Of a stretch of DNA of 23,285 nucleotides, positions 6,466-14,071 are shown piece by piece. How positions within the stretch are numbered: position 1 is the first letter of the stretch; every line of letters starts with the position of its first letter. The stretch spans positions 1 to 23,285 of the IMG/VR virus record IMGVR_UViG_3300034013_000971; one strand, written 5' to 3'. The notes below the pieces were generated by a model, which saw only the letters and a program-made list of their open reading frames with translations, was not told the DNA's origin and did not search any database. Both the position numbers and the translations under genes were made by a program. The DNA is from a virus.

Positions 6466-8976
6466 TTATCCCGTGATCCCATAGCGTCCGCGCATGTTGA
6501 GCGCCTGATTCACGATACCCACCACCACTGCCTTGTTTTGCACCATGGCGGACTGGAAACTACGTGCGTCCATTGCCCGCACGGAAAAGTTGATATTGAT
6601 TGGCGCTTGGGCTGAACTGCTGTCACCGCCGTCTGGCGAAGCTGTTGTGACAGGCGTCTTCCCGTTGGGAACGATCGTTCCTGCGCCATTGGGCACAAAC
6701 CACTCTGGGCCTTGCTCGCCCACGATGTAGGGCTGACCACCTGCGACCGGACCGCCATCGGCCTTGAACAGACCCGACAAAAAGTTACCGGCACTGCTGA
6801 ACATGCCTGAGAGCGACATTCCGCTGGTCGCTTGTGCCAGCGGTTTCATGATGCTGTTTTGAATCTGGATGCGAATCAGATCCGCAATGATGGAGTTGGC
6901 CAGGCTCTTGAAGTCGAGCTTGCCGGTCTGCACAAAGCTCACCAGCGCGTCCTCCATTCCCTTGAACGCATTCGTGAATAGCCGCTCGGACTGGGCTGCT
7001 GCGTTGGTGACCGTGTCGATGTAGTTGTTGAGGGCTTTGTTGACGCCCGTCTCCCAAGAGCGCTCAGCGTCCCATCTGGCTTCTATCGCTTTGATCATGA
7101 CTGCGGTTGATTTGACGGCCTCATCGCGCAATCGTTGCTGCGTATCTGCCGTCAGTTTGGTGCCGCTTTGCTCGGCATCCCAGATCTGCTGCTCGACCGC
7201 GAGGAAGTTCTTACGTTTGACGTTAGCGATCTCCTGCGCCTGGGCGTTCATGCCAATCAGGTCGGTCTGGAAGATGTATTGTTCGTTGGCCTGCTCGAGG
7301 CTGTGCGTGAATGCATTGATGCGCTTGGTCTCATCGAACTTCTGCTGGGCATCGAATCGATCATTCACCGCCTGCACCAAAGTGGCCGTGGACTTGGTCG
7401 CCTCGGTGCGCAATCTCTGCTGCGCCTCTGCAGACAACTTGGAGCCGTTCTTTTCTGCATCCCAGATTTGCTGTTCAACAGCCAGGAAGTTCTTGCGTCC
7501 TTCGGTGGCTAAGGCTTGATCGCGCGCATTCAGGCCAATCAACGTGTTTTGAAACTCGTATTGCTGGTTGGCCACATCCAGGCTGTGGGCGAATGCATCA
7601 ATGCGTTTGCTCTCATCAATCGACTGGATGCTTGAAACGGTGGCCGTTACCTTGGCCATATCGCCTAGGCGGCCTTCCTTGACTGCAAGCAGGCGACCTT
7701 TTTCGATCATGGCCTCGTACTTGCCCAGTTTGTCTTTGATGGCCTCGACATTGAGCGAGTCCAGGTACGAATCAAACGGGCTGGTTTTGTCAGGCCGCTG
7801 GTCTGGAATGGCAAAGGAGCGCTTGGGTGACTCGACGGGCTTTTTCATACCTGCATCACGCTGTGCAAACTGCTCGTCGAGTTTGGTCAAGAACAACGGT
7901 GCGGTCCAAATCTTGACCATGTCATCGTTGAAGGACTCGGCGTGGCTTTTGAGGTCCGAGGTGAGCGTAGCGAAGCGACGTTTGACCGGATCTAGTGACT
8001 TTTCACTGATCATCTCTGCACCAATGCCATCCATGAAGGCAAGCACCGACACAATGTCCGCGCCGGTGGCTGCGATGGCGTTACCGGCAATGCGAACAAT
8101 CCGAACGCAAGCGTCAAAGATGTCGATGAAGGCGGCAACCGCACGCAAGCCTTCCCGTGCCCAGGTCTCGATCACATTGTCTTGCTTGAGTTGCTTGGCC
8201 GTGTCGTTGAGGCGCTCGGTCATGCTGCCTGATGCCAGCAAAGCATCGGTGAAGTCACGCATCACCGGCAGTAAGGCCGAGGCAATGGTGTTGTAAAGCG
8301 ACTTTTTCCTGCCCTCCAGGCGCACGAGGTTCTTCTCGTACAGGTCTGCTTCTGCGGCCATCTCCGATGTGACCTTGGCGTTTAGTTCGCCAATTTCAGC
8401 CAAGTCCTGCATGAATGGCAGCAGTTCAGCGCCTCGCTTGCCCAGCAGCATCTGGGCTGTTGCCACAGCCTGTGTACTGCTATCCATGGAATCGAGCTTC
8501 TTGGCCAGATCCAGCATGACTTCGCCGGAGTCGCGCAACTTCCCCGATGAGTCGGTGACCTCAACGCCGAGCGATTTGAACAAGTCGGACTGTTTTTGGC
8601 TGCCGCCCGCCGCTTCGAACATGGCTTTGGAGAGCTTTTGAAGCCCGCCGCCGACTTCCTCCAGGCTAGTGCCCGAGAGTTTGGCCGCCGACTTCAAGCC
8701 TGAGAGAGCCTCCACCGTTGCTCCGGTCTTCTTTGCCATCTGGTCGAGTTCACCCGCTGAGGCAATCGCCCCCTTAATGCCATCAGCAAAAGCGTCAAAG
8801 GTGTATGCCGCCGCCATAGCCATCACTGCGCCCTTGACCGCCTTCATGGCGGTTTCCGACACATTGCCGATGGTGTCCATGGCTTTTTTTGCCATGAACT
8901 CGGCCTTGTTCAGGTCGGATTCAAAGCGAGCGACATTGGCCTCGAGGCTGACCACGAGACTGGCGAGGGTTGCCAT
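6466..8976 (-). CDS. Phage tail tape measure protein (lambda-family C-terminus)
   Basis: An 836-residue protein that determines tail length and is ejected through the tube. The N-terminus (LVVSLEANVARFESDLNKAE, then an Ala/Met-rich hydrophobic stretch near 50-75) is typical of tape measures. The middle is helical and coiled-coil-like. Residues 454-547 and 548-641 are two direct copies of a 94-residue unit. Residues about 645-715 (YIDTVTNAAAQSERLFTNAFKGMEDALV and following) match the lambda-family tape-measure C-terminal domain, followed by the usual GEQGPEWFVPNGAGT segment near 755-780. The gene comes right after the frameshifted chaperone genes, as in lambda. At the usual 1.5 angstroms per helical residue, 836 residues would span about 125 nm, an estimate only. 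Confidence 0.95.
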   Translation of the reverse strand: MATLASLVVSLEANVARFESDLNKAEFMAKKAMDTIGNVSETAMKAVKGAVMAMAAAYTFDAFADGIKGAIASAGELDQMAKKTGATVEALSGLKSAAKLSGTSLEEVGGGLQKLSKAMFEAAGGSQKQSDLFKSLGVEVTDSSGKLRDSGEVMLDLAKKLDSMDSSTQAVATAQMLLGKRGAELLPFMQDLAEIGELNAKVTSEMAAEADLYEKNLVRLEGRKKSLYNTIASALLPVMRDFTDALLASGSMTERLNDTAKQLKQDNVIETWAREGLRAVAAFIDIFDACVRIVRIAGNAIAATGADIVSVLAFMDGIGAEMISEKSLDPVKRRFATLTSDLKSHAESFNDDMVKIWTAPLFLTKLDEQFAQRDAGMKKPVESPKRSFAIPDQRPDKTSPFDSYLDSLNVEAIKDKLGKYEAMIEKGRLLAVKEGRLGDMAKVTATVSSIQSIDESKRIDAFAHSLDVANQQYEFQNTLIGLNARDQALATEGRKNFLAVEQQIWDAEKNGSKLSAEAQQRLRTEATKSTATLVQAVNDRFDAQQKFDETKRINAFTHSLEQANEQYIFQTDLIGMNAQAQEIANVKRKNFLAVEQQIWDAEQSGTKLTADTQQRLRDEAVKSTAVMIKAIEARWDAERSWETGVNKALNNYIDTVTNAAAQSERLFTNAFKGMEDALVSFVQTGKLDFKSLANSIIADLIRIQIQNSIMKPLAQATSGMSLSGMFSSAGNFLSGLFKADGGPVAGGQPYIVGEQGPEWFVPNGAGTIVPNGKTPVTTASPDGGDSSSAQAPININFSVRAMDARSFQSAMVQNKAVVVGIVNQALNMRGRYGITG
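7054..7335 (-). repeat. Tape-measure tandem repeat, copy 2
   Basis: Second copy of a 282-bp in-frame direct repeat encoding 94 residues (starts DETKRINAF, ends AERSW). By hand alignment 57 of 94 residues match copy 1 with no gaps. The block RKNFLAVEQQIWDAE is identical in both. Confidence 0.9.
7336..7617 (-). repeat. Tape-measure tandem repeat, copy 1
   Basis: First copy of the 94-residue unit (starts DESKRIDAF, ends AQQKF), directly abutting copy 2 with no linker. Equal length and lack of gaps point to an internal tandem duplication followed by divergence. Confidence 0.9.
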
Positions 8977-8983
8977 GGGGGAT

Positions 8984-9331
8984 TTATTCCTTTTTACCCA
9001 AAAGGGCTGAGATCAAACGGCTGTGTGCCTCCGCATCGGGCGGAGCATCGGCACCTTTGGTCGCGGCAGGCTCTGCAGTTCGCAGTCCCGGCATGAAGTC
9101 ATCGGCCTGGTACGGGTCCTGACCTTCGCGGCGATGGACGTTGGCCAGCGTGGCGCAGACCTGGCCAAAGCCAAAGTCAGCGCGCATGTCTGGCAGGCCT
9201 TCCAGAGAGGCAAACGCCATCCACTCCGCAACCTGCTGCGAACTTAGACTCCCGAGGAGATGGTCAGGGTGTTGGAATCCAAGGGCAAGGCACAGTCGGA
9301 AGTAGAAACGGCGCTCGGGACGCCGCTGGAG
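8984..9331 (-). CDS. Tail assembly chaperone T domain, made by -1 frameshift
   Basis: This frame has no good start of its own but continues gene G after a -1 shift at the slippery site. Read from 9331 it gives 115 residues beginning LQRRPERRFYFRLC and containing LLGSLSSQQVAEWMAFASLEG, RADFGFGQVCATLANVHR and DDFMPG. The pattern E-W-x-A-F, R-A-D, A-x-x-A-N, D-F-M-P matches the DUF4035/gpT-type tail assembly chaperone. The full G-T fusion would run from 9687 to 8984, 234 residues. In lambda, the gpG and gpGT proteins coat the tape measure and recruit tube protein, and the ratio is set by frameshifting. An internal ATG at 9217 would give only the C-terminal 77 residues and lacks the conserved front. 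Confidence 0.88.
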   Translation of the reverse strand, partial: LQRRPERRFYFRLCLALGFQHPDHLLGSLSSQQVAEWMAFASLEGLPDMRADFGFGQVCATLANVHRREGQDPYQADDFMPGLRTAEPAATKGADAPPDAEAHSRLISALLGKKE

Positions 9332-9687
9332 TTTTTTGTGAGTTCATCCACATCTGCGCCCGACAAGCCATTGAGCTTTTGCGCAATGGCAAACACCCGG
9401 TCCAATGCAGCGCCAGATTTGGCACCGAGCAGATCCACCTCTTCGTCGGTAAACAAGCGCTGGCCACCCTCATCAATTACTGTGAGGCCCACCAGACGCG
9501 CGCGCATATTGGTCAGATCAACCTTGCGGTCCTTGCCCTCGCCACGGACCATGCTGGCCTCAAAGGCATCACGCTCGCGACCCGTGAAACTGCGAACGCG
9601 CACGGCCCCACCCCATTCGGGGACTTCGACGTCCTCTGTTTGAAGGTCGTTGGCGCAAAGGATGGCGGTTTTAGAAAGTAGAGTCAT
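9244..9687 (-). CDS. Tail assembly chaperone G (zero-frame product)
   Basis: A 147-residue protein with AAGGA eight bases before its ATG. The first about 119 residues (VPEWGGAVRVRSFTGRERDAFEAS, TVIDEGGQRLFTDEEVDLLG, KLNGLSGADVDELTKN) follow the pattern of phage tail assembly chaperones encoded between the tail tube and the tape measure. After the slippery AAC at codon 119 the zero frame adds 28 low-information residues (SSGVPSAVS...) to the TAA at 9244, while the -1 frame enters the T domain. It should bind the tape measure during tail assembly and be absent from the finished virion, as for lambda gpG. That role is from the family and context. Confidence 0.9.
   Translation of the reverse strand: MTLLSKTAILCANDLQTEDVEVPEWGGAVRVRSFTGRERDAFEASMVRGEGKDRKVDLTNMRARLVGLTVIDEGGQRLFTDEEVDLLGAKSGAALDRVFAIAQKLNGLSGADVDELTKNSSGVPSAVSTSDCALPLDSNTLTISSGV
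9309..9337 (-). promoter_or_regulatory. Programmed -1 frameshift site: slippery heptamer plus hairpin
   Basis: On the minus strand the zero-frame codons ACA AAA AAC contain the heptamer A AAA AAC (9331-9337), a canonical X XXY YYZ slippery sequence. Five bases downstream a hairpin can form: CGGCG (9325-9321), a seven-base loop, and CGCCG (9313-9309), extendable by a G-U and an A-U pair. Shifting -1 here joins the G frame to the T frame exactly where the conserved T sequence begins. Bacteria usually prefer A AAA AAG, so efficiency in this host is uncertain. Confidence 0.88.
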
Positions 9688-9704
9688 AAGAGTCCTTCGA
9701 AAAA

Positions 9705-10352
9705 TTAGGCCCAGGTGATGGAGCCGGATATACGCAGTTCAGCCGAACGTCGGATTGCCTGATCTACAGCACCCTGGCTGTTGAATTTCTTCACGTAGGC
9801 CGTGAAAGTTGCTGTGTTACCGTTGGGCAGTAGCAACTTGAAGCTCTTGGCCACACCGGTCACCAGCGCGGTCATCAGGGCCAACTGGCCTGCATCGCTG
9901 TTGTCCTGGTCGACCTCAATGGCAAACGCACCGGGATCAAAGAGGCCAAGAATGAATTCCTTCGCCGTCGAGTCAAAGTTGGTACGCTCAATCTCGGAGG
10001 CTGAGCCGTCAAAGCCGCTGTAGCTCTTGACGTTGGAAATCTTGGTCCACTGCACAGGGGTGGCCGTGCCGCCGCTGGTGTAGGTCGTATAACCAGTCGC
10101 GTCCAGTCCAGCAAGGGTCACGATCTTGGTCGTAGGTTCGATGTACTGCACAACGAAGCTGTTGCCGTTGAGCTGCGTGGTGCCAACGACGCCTGAGATG
10201 GTGATCACATCGCCCTTGTTCAATGCGGTGACCGCTGAGAGCGTGACCCGGCAAGGGTTCGTGAGTGAGACGGCGGTGATGGTGAGCGCCGACCCGGTGG
10301 TCGTGCCAATACTGACGGTGGAGCCTTGGGCTGAGATGGCGGTGCTTGGCAT
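9705..10352 (-). CDS. Major tail tube protein
   Basis: A 215-residue protein with a strong AGGAG site before its ATG, as expected for an abundant structural protein. The C-terminal half (FDGSASEIERTNFDSTAKEFILGL, DPGAFAIEVDQDNSD, ELRISGSITWA) fits the lambda gpV-type tail tube family. Residues about 24-95 (NKGDVITISGVVGTTQLNG, TLAGLDATGYTTYTSGG) form a separate beta-rich module of a kind often misannotated as a ubiquitin-E1 FCCH domain in phage proteins; here it is probably a surface decoration on the tube. It precedes the chaperone genes and follows the tail-terminator gene, the canonical order. It polymerises as hexameric rings around the tape measure. Confidence 0.9.
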   Translation of the reverse strand: MPSTAISAQGSTVSIGTTTGSALTITAVSLTNPCRVTLSAVTALNKGDVITISGVVGTTQLNGNSFVVQYIEPTTKIVTLAGLDATGYTTYTSGGTATPVQWTKISNVKSYSGFDGSASEIERTNFDSTAKEFILGLFDPGAFAIEVDQDNSDAGQLALMTALVTGVAKSFKLLLPNGNTATFTAYVKKFNSQGAVDQAIRRSAELRISGSITWA

Positions 10353-10368
10353 GGGGTTCTCCTAAAAG

Positions 10369-10707
10369 TTAGTGCCAGATCGAAAAATCCAAAATCACCC
10401 GGTGCAGCAATGCCTCGGGCTCGAATTGGTCTTGCTCGAGAAGCAAGAGGTGGGTGATGGAACTGCTTTTGAGGGCGGCTTTGACCGTCTCGGCCAAAGC
10501 AACGGCAGCGGCGTAGGTGGTGTCAAAGCAGTCCACCTGCAGGCGGGTGTTTTCAATGGGTGCGCCGTTTGCCAGGGTGTTTTCTGGTGCGCTGGATACG
10601 CGGGCATAGACCACGTAGGGCTTTGACACGTTGTTGGGCGCAACGTTCGGAAACACCCTTCCCCCGGCCACACCTGAGAGGGCCGAAAAAAGTTCTTGCT
10701 GAATCAT
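10369..10707 (-). CDS. Tail completion / terminator protein (DUF3168-like)
   Basis: A 112-residue protein. The sequence MIQQELFSALSGVAGGRVFPNVAPNN with PYVVYARVSS, LQVDCFDTTYAAAVALAETV and a C-terminal HRVILDFSIWH is the DUF3168 pattern. Members are gpU-like proteins that cap the head-proximal end of the tail tube and allow joining to the head. Its ATG overlaps the stop of the HK97-gp10-like gene (ATGA), indicating coupling, and it lies just before the tail tube gene. Confidence 0.87.
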   Translation of the reverse strand: MIQQELFSALSGVAGGRVFPNVAPNNVSKPYVVYARVSSAPENTLANGAPIENTRLQVDCFDTTYAAAVALAETVKAALKSSSITHLLLLEQDQFEPEALLHRVILDFSIWH

Positions 10708-11189
10708 TTTTTGAGTTCGCGTGCGGCTTGCTCAATGCGCTCAGCAAGCCGTGTCTTGATGGCCGTTAGCGCATCGTTTTTCTTCATGTCAAAAGCAGGC
10801 CGCAGAAACGGGCGCGCGGACATCTTTACGGTCCCAAACTCCACAAAGCGCCAGTACCAAGCGTCTTGCGAAAGGTTTCCCTTCTTGCCTTGCTTGCGGT
10901 ACTTCTTGCCATGCCGAACGGTCACAAAGAAGGTCTGCTTGTTCTTGTTCGATAACTCAGGGATCTGTTTCAAAATCACCGAACGCTTCAAAGTACCTGG
11001 CGGAGGCTGGTTGGGTCCCAGATCGCCCGTGGCAACGGGTGCCTGCAACTTGGCTTCATCCCGAAGGACTTTGGCCCCGGCATAGACCGCTGCGCGCAGT
11101 CCGTTCTTGGCAACACGGTCAGGCAACTCTTTCAATGCCTTGGCCAGTGCATCAAGGCCTTCTATCTGAACGCTTTCGTACTTAGCCAT
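10704..11189 (-). CDS. HK97-gp10-like head-tail / tail component
   Basis: A 161-residue protein. The opening MAKYESVQIEGLDALAKALKELPDRV followed by AVYAGAKVLRDEAKLQAPVATG matches the HK97 gp10 family, and WRFVEFGTVKMSARPFLRPAFD is the family's highly conserved block. These proteins act in the head-tail junction or tail initiation. The gene overlaps its upstream neighbour by eight bases and its downstream neighbour by four. The middle (NKNKQTFFVTVRHGKKYRKQGKKG) is strongly basic, unusual but common for this family. Confidence 0.9.
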   Translation of the reverse strand: MAKYESVQIEGLDALAKALKELPDRVAKNGLRAAVYAGAKVLRDEAKLQAPVATGDLGPNQPPPGTLKRSVILKQIPELSNKNKQTFFVTVRHGKKYRKQGKKGNLSQDAWYWRFVEFGTVKMSARPFLRPAFDMKKNDALTAIKTRLAERIEQAARELKK

Positions 11190-11532
11190 CGTCTAGACCC
11201 TCAGAGGCCAGCAGCGTGACCAGCACGTTTCGCTCTTCATCGTTGAGAGCTGCGTGGATGTTGAAAATCCGCGATCGGTACATCGCCCGGTAGCCAGCAA
11301 CCTGACGCGTATCAGCAAAGATGGCTTGGTAGCGCACAACGATTTGATGTGAGACCTCGCTTGCCATACGTTGCGCGCTTTCCAGTTCGCGGCCAGTCAA
11401 GGGTTGAATCTCAGCCCAGAACGAACCAAGGTCAGTCCATGTGCGAACTGGTCCGCCGTAGCTGTCTTGCACCGTGCTTTGCCGCTGCAAGGTAATGCGT
11501 CGATTCAACTGACCTGAACGAACCGGATTCAT
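11182..11532 (-). CDS. Phage head-tail adaptor (head closure) protein
   Basis: A 116-residue protein with the pattern of SPP1 gp16-like head-tail joining proteins: RSGQLNRRITLQRQ at the N-terminus, DSYGGPVRTWTDLGSFWAEIQPLTGRE, and a C-terminal YRSRIFNIHAALNDEERN. It plugs the connector below the portal and offers the interface to the tail. Its ATG overlaps the stop of the connector gene by four bases. Order after the connector and before gp10 is canonical. Confidence 0.9.
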   Translation of the reverse strand: MNPVRSGQLNRRITLQRQSTVQDSYGGPVRTWTDLGSFWAEIQPLTGRELESAQRMASEVSHQIVVRYQAIFADTRQVAGYRAMYRSRIFNIHAALNDEERNVLVTLLASEGLDDG

Positions 11533-12152
11533 GCCATCACAACCTTGTACGGATCGAGCAGGCCGTCAATGAAGGGTAATGATTCGATGCGTCCTCGAGA
11601 GAGCGCAGCCACCTCTTCGCGATGCGCATACAAGCTGCCCACGCGCAGCTTGATCCAACTCTTGATACCTTCTGGAACTTGCGCAGCAGTACCGTACCCG
11701 GCGTCAAAAGTAACCGACACCGCTCCGATCTGAGGCAAGCAAATCGGCCATATCTGCCCGAACACCGGCGTGATTCGCGCGGGTTCACAGGCGGCATCGA
11801 CCGTGTAGGTCAAAGCAGGCATCGTCTGATTCACAGAGCCCATGTCCAGGTAATTGATCGACACAACCGACTGCACCGGTGCTTTGGCCAACAGAATTGC
11901 ATGGCCTGGCAAGGTGAAAGCCTGCCCCGCTGGCACACCCATCAGCGACGGTCCGGGGAAGCAGTCGAGCACTTGCCTCCAGCGGGCAGTGGTTAACTGC
12001 CTGCCAGTCAAGGTCTCGGCTGCCTGCCGGGCCGCAGTGATGAGTGAGGCGATCAGCATGTCGTCCTCGTCAAAGTCCACCCGCAGATGCAGCTTTGCCT
12101 CCAGAAGCGACACCGGCTCCTCTGTGGGTGGCGTGACGAGTTGGATGGGCAT
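11529..12152 (-). CDS. Head-tail connector protein (phiE125 gp8 family)
   Basis: A 207-residue protein. EEPVSLLEAKLHLRVDFDEDDMLIASLITAARQAAETLTGRQL is the hallmark helical N-terminus of gp6/gp8-type connector proteins that form a ring under the portal. The C-terminal half (DAGYGTAAQVPEGIKSWIKLRVGSLYAHRE) is also conserved in the phiE125 gp8 group. It starts one base before the end of the preceding capsid-region gene's stop and overlaps the adaptor gene downstream. The resemblance to a Burkholderia phage family supports a betaproteobacterial host. Confidence 0.9.
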   Translation of the reverse strand: MPIQLVTPPTEEPVSLLEAKLHLRVDFDEDDMLIASLITAARQAAETLTGRQLTTARWRQVLDCFPGPSLMGVPAGQAFTLPGHAILLAKAPVQSVVSINYLDMGSVNQTMPALTYTVDAACEPARITPVFGQIWPICLPQIGAVSVTFDAGYGTAAQVPEGIKSWIKLRVGSLYAHREEVAALSRGRIESLPFIDGLLDPYKVVMA

Positions 12153-12599
12153 TTAGATGACCTGCACCACAGCCGCTTGGTTGGAAGCATCCGCAGGCGC
12201 AAAGCGTGGATTGAGGCCGAGCACCTGGGCCGAGGTCTGGCTTGCTGCCACGCCCACCGTGACTGACAGGCGAACAAAGCCAAAGCCGTTCACCGTATCG
12301 AGCTCCTCGGGCTTGACGTTGATCAAGGCCTGCTTGTTGTCACCAGTGGCTTTGACGATCTGGGTGATCGCCTTACCCGTGATGTCCTTGGCGCTGGTGC
12401 CGGTTGAATCAACCGCCTGCTGCAACTTTGCATCCACAGTGGCGCTGGTGCCCAGTACTCCGGTCTGCACCAGGGAGAGAAACCCGTGGTGGTTGGCCAC
12501 AGAAATCCAGCCCGTGGTGACTGTTCCCGCCGCTTGCGCGGCAGGATCGATGGTGGCGAGAACGGACAGCAGTTCGCTGCCTTTTGCGTTGGGAAACAT
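12153..12599 (-). CDS. Capsid-adjacent phage structural protein, function unknown
   Basis: A 148-residue protein with an AGGAGA site before the ATG. It is rich in Ala, Thr and Val, with segments NHHGFLSLVQTGVLGTSATVDAKLQQA and VKPEELDTVNGFGFVRLSVTVGVAAS that recur in small proteins encoded directly after the major capsid gene in related phages. A decoration or head-stabilising role is plausible from position and from a strong ribosome site. No motif proves it. Confidence 0.75.
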   Translation of the reverse strand: MFPNAKGSELLSVLATIDPAAQAAGTVTTGWISVANHHGFLSLVQTGVLGTSATVDAKLQQAVDSTGTSAKDITGKAITQIVKATGDNKQALINVKPEELDTVNGFGFVRLSVTVGVAASQTSAQVLGLNPRFAPADASNQAAVVQVI

Positions 12600-12625
12600 A
12601 GTTTTCTCCTAAGGTTGGGGTCGGC

Positions 12626-13939
12626 TTAGCGCGCGCCCAGTTGGATAAAGGGCGACATCGTTGCGCTGCCTTTGGCAGGCGTGATGGGGCTGTTGAGCTT
12701 GGACTGGCCGTCCATGCGGAAGGTCGTGCGAAACGCTGTCAAGTCCGCATCGAAGTACAGGTGCATCGATGTGGCGGTCTGCATGCCACCCGCCTTGGTG
12801 ATGGTCTGGTAGTACTTGAGGTCCACCAGCAAGATGTCGCCTTGGGCCGAGAAAGTGTTGGCGTGTTGAGACACAAACACAGGGCGACCCAGCAAGGTGC
12901 CGTAGGGCGAGACCTGCAAGCCCCCGACGGGCAGACCCGTGGGGATGTAGATCGGATAGTTGCCCAGAGTCAGCGTGAAGAGTGCGGGCAGCACATCGTT
13001 GTTCACGATCCAGACGGCATTGGCAAAGCTGCCCGAGGGCAAGCGCGCAATCATCTTGGCCAGGTTCTGAGGCACCAGCGTTTGCGTTGCTTGACCTGAC
13101 TCCTTGGTCACGGTGACCGTCGCACCAGAGCTGAGCGCTCCCACAGGCACACCGTTGCCAGCACCAAAGAGGATGGACTCGTTGGTTTTCCAACGAATGG
13201 ACAAAGCGACCTTCTCAGGCAGGTAGGTGGTCAGCGCATTCGCGTCGTCCAGCAGTTCGTCAGTGGTGGGTACCAGCGCCATCAGCTTTTTCAGGCGCAA
13301 CGTGGCCAGGCCCAGCACCGGCTTGGATGCCACAGCCGAGGCCGCTTCACCCTGCCAATAGGCGCGGATACCGTTGGTGCCCCAAGGCGTAGTTTCGTCC
13401 TTGGGGAATGCCATGCTGTTGCCGCTAATCTCGACGTTATCGGTCATGGGCAGCAAAGAGTCCTCGCCCAAAGAGAGTTTGAAGATTTGCTGAGAGAACT
13501 GAGGCGGCACCAAAAAGCCGCCGTCTTGGCCCGAAGCCTCGTTGGCAAAGCTGCCGGGCGCTGCTGCACCACGGCCACCACCAATGAGCAAACGTTCATC
13601 GAGCGATTTGCCGGGCTTTTCTGCCTGGTACACCGCCTGCATGAACTCGCCCGCAGTGCGAAAGCCGTGCAAAGGATCGGCCTCGCGGTTGTCAGTGACA
13701 GTGATAAAAGCGCCAGCGCTTGAAGGGGCTTGTGCCATTTGCGCTTCTTCCGCGATCAGGCTTGCCTCACGGTCGATGGCGTTACTGGCAGCCTCAATAC
13801 GGGTCTTGAGCGCATCGAAGGCCGTAGCCTCTTCATCATTCAGATCGCGGTTATCGGATGCGGCGCGGTCAGTGAGCGCGCGCGCTTCTTTGACCAGGGT
13901 AGATTTGCGAGCCTGCAGCTCGCGCAATTGCTTACTCAT
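12626..13939 (-). CDS. HK97-family major capsid protein
   Basis: 437 residues from the ATG at 13939, which has a GGAGA site; an in-frame ATG at 13987 would require translation through the terminator-like hairpin and is rejected. The N-terminal about 60 residues (MSKQLRELQARKSTLVKEAR) form the coiled-coil scaffold (delta) domain removed by the prohead protease in HK97. About residue 150 begins GQDGGFLVPPQFSQQIFKLS, the conserved start of the mature shell domain, followed by MAFPKDETTPWGTNGIRAYWQGEAA and the P-domain region. The length is normal for the family. The cleavage point probably lies near residues 90-150 but cannot be fixed by eye. It forms the icosahedral head. Confidence 0.96.
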   Translation of the reverse strand: MSKQLRELQARKSTLVKEARALTDRAASDNRDLNDEEATAFDALKTRIEAASNAIDREASLIAEEAQMAQAPSSAGAFITVTDNREADPLHGFRTAGEFMQAVYQAEKPGKSLDERLLIGGGRGAAAPGSFANEASGQDGGFLVPPQFSQQIFKLSLGEDSLLPMTDNVEISGNSMAFPKDETTPWGTNGIRAYWQGEAASAVASKPVLGLATLRLKKLMALVPTTDELLDDANALTTYLPEKVALSIRWKTNESILFGAGNGVPVGALSSGATVTVTKESGQATQTLVPQNLAKMIARLPSGSFANAVWIVNNDVLPALFTLTLGNYPIYIPTGLPVGGLQVSPYGTLLGRPVFVSQHANTFSAQGDILLVDLKYYQTITKAGGMQTATSMHLYFDADLTAFRTTFRMDGQSKLNSPITPAKGSATMSPFIQLGAR

Positions 13940-13966
13940 TTGGGGTTCTCCAAAATCAATGGACGT

Positions 13967-14001
13967 AAAAAAACCACCGGGTCTCAATTGACGAGGTGGT
14001 T
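13967..14001 (-). terminator. Terminator-like hairpin with T-run before the capsid gene
   Basis: On the minus strand AACCACC (14001-13995) pairs perfectly with GGTGGTT (13978-13972), with a further inner GTC/GAC pairing in the loop, followed by a run of seven T (13973-13967). This is the form of a Rho-independent terminator. It lies only 28 bases before the capsid ATG, inside the late operon. Confidence 0.65.
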
Positions 14002-14010
14002 GCTTGGGGT

Positions 14011-14026
14011 GCGGCCAACGGGCCGC
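14011..14026 (-). promoter_or_regulatory. GC-rich hairpin in the capsid leader
   Basis: Perfect inverted repeat GCGGCC-CGTT-GGCCGC (minus strand), a six-bp stem with a four-base loop. It lies between the prohead protease stop and the terminator-like hairpin, with no T-run of its own. Confidence 0.55.
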
Positions 14027-14037
14027 TTCACTTTGCT

Positions 14038-14061
14038 GGCAGCCCTCTACGGAGTGCTGCC
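14038..14061 (-). promoter_or_regulatory. Hairpin just after the prohead protease gene
   Basis: GGCAGC (14061-14056) pairs with GCTGCC (14043-14038); inside, CTC pairs with GAG around a four-base loop, with one mismatch between the two stems. It begins about ten bases after the protease stop and is preceded by a seven-T run (14063-14069). It could stabilise or define the 3' end of the upstream mRNA. Confidence 0.5.
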
Positions 14062-14071
14062 CGAAAAAAAG

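Noticed and set aside
7054-7617. Possible CRISPR-like or regulatory repeat
   Set aside because: Only two long, diverged, in-frame copies exist within a structural gene; this is a protein-domain duplication.
7025-8296. Long plus-strand frames opposite the tape measure gene
   Set aside because: They are Ser/Leu/Cys-rich, lack ribosome sites and mirror the repeated tape-measure sequence; they are antisense shadows.
12609-13193. 194-residue minus-strand frame inside the capsid gene
   Set aside because: It is in a different frame of a strongly recognised capsid gene, and its His/Arg/Cys-rich composition is typical of an out-of-frame shadow.
13940-13987. N-terminal extension of the capsid gene to the ATG at 13987
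   Set aside because: It would translate through the lower part of the terminator-like hairpin, and the ATG at 13939 has a proper GGAGA site and begins the expected coiled-coil domain.
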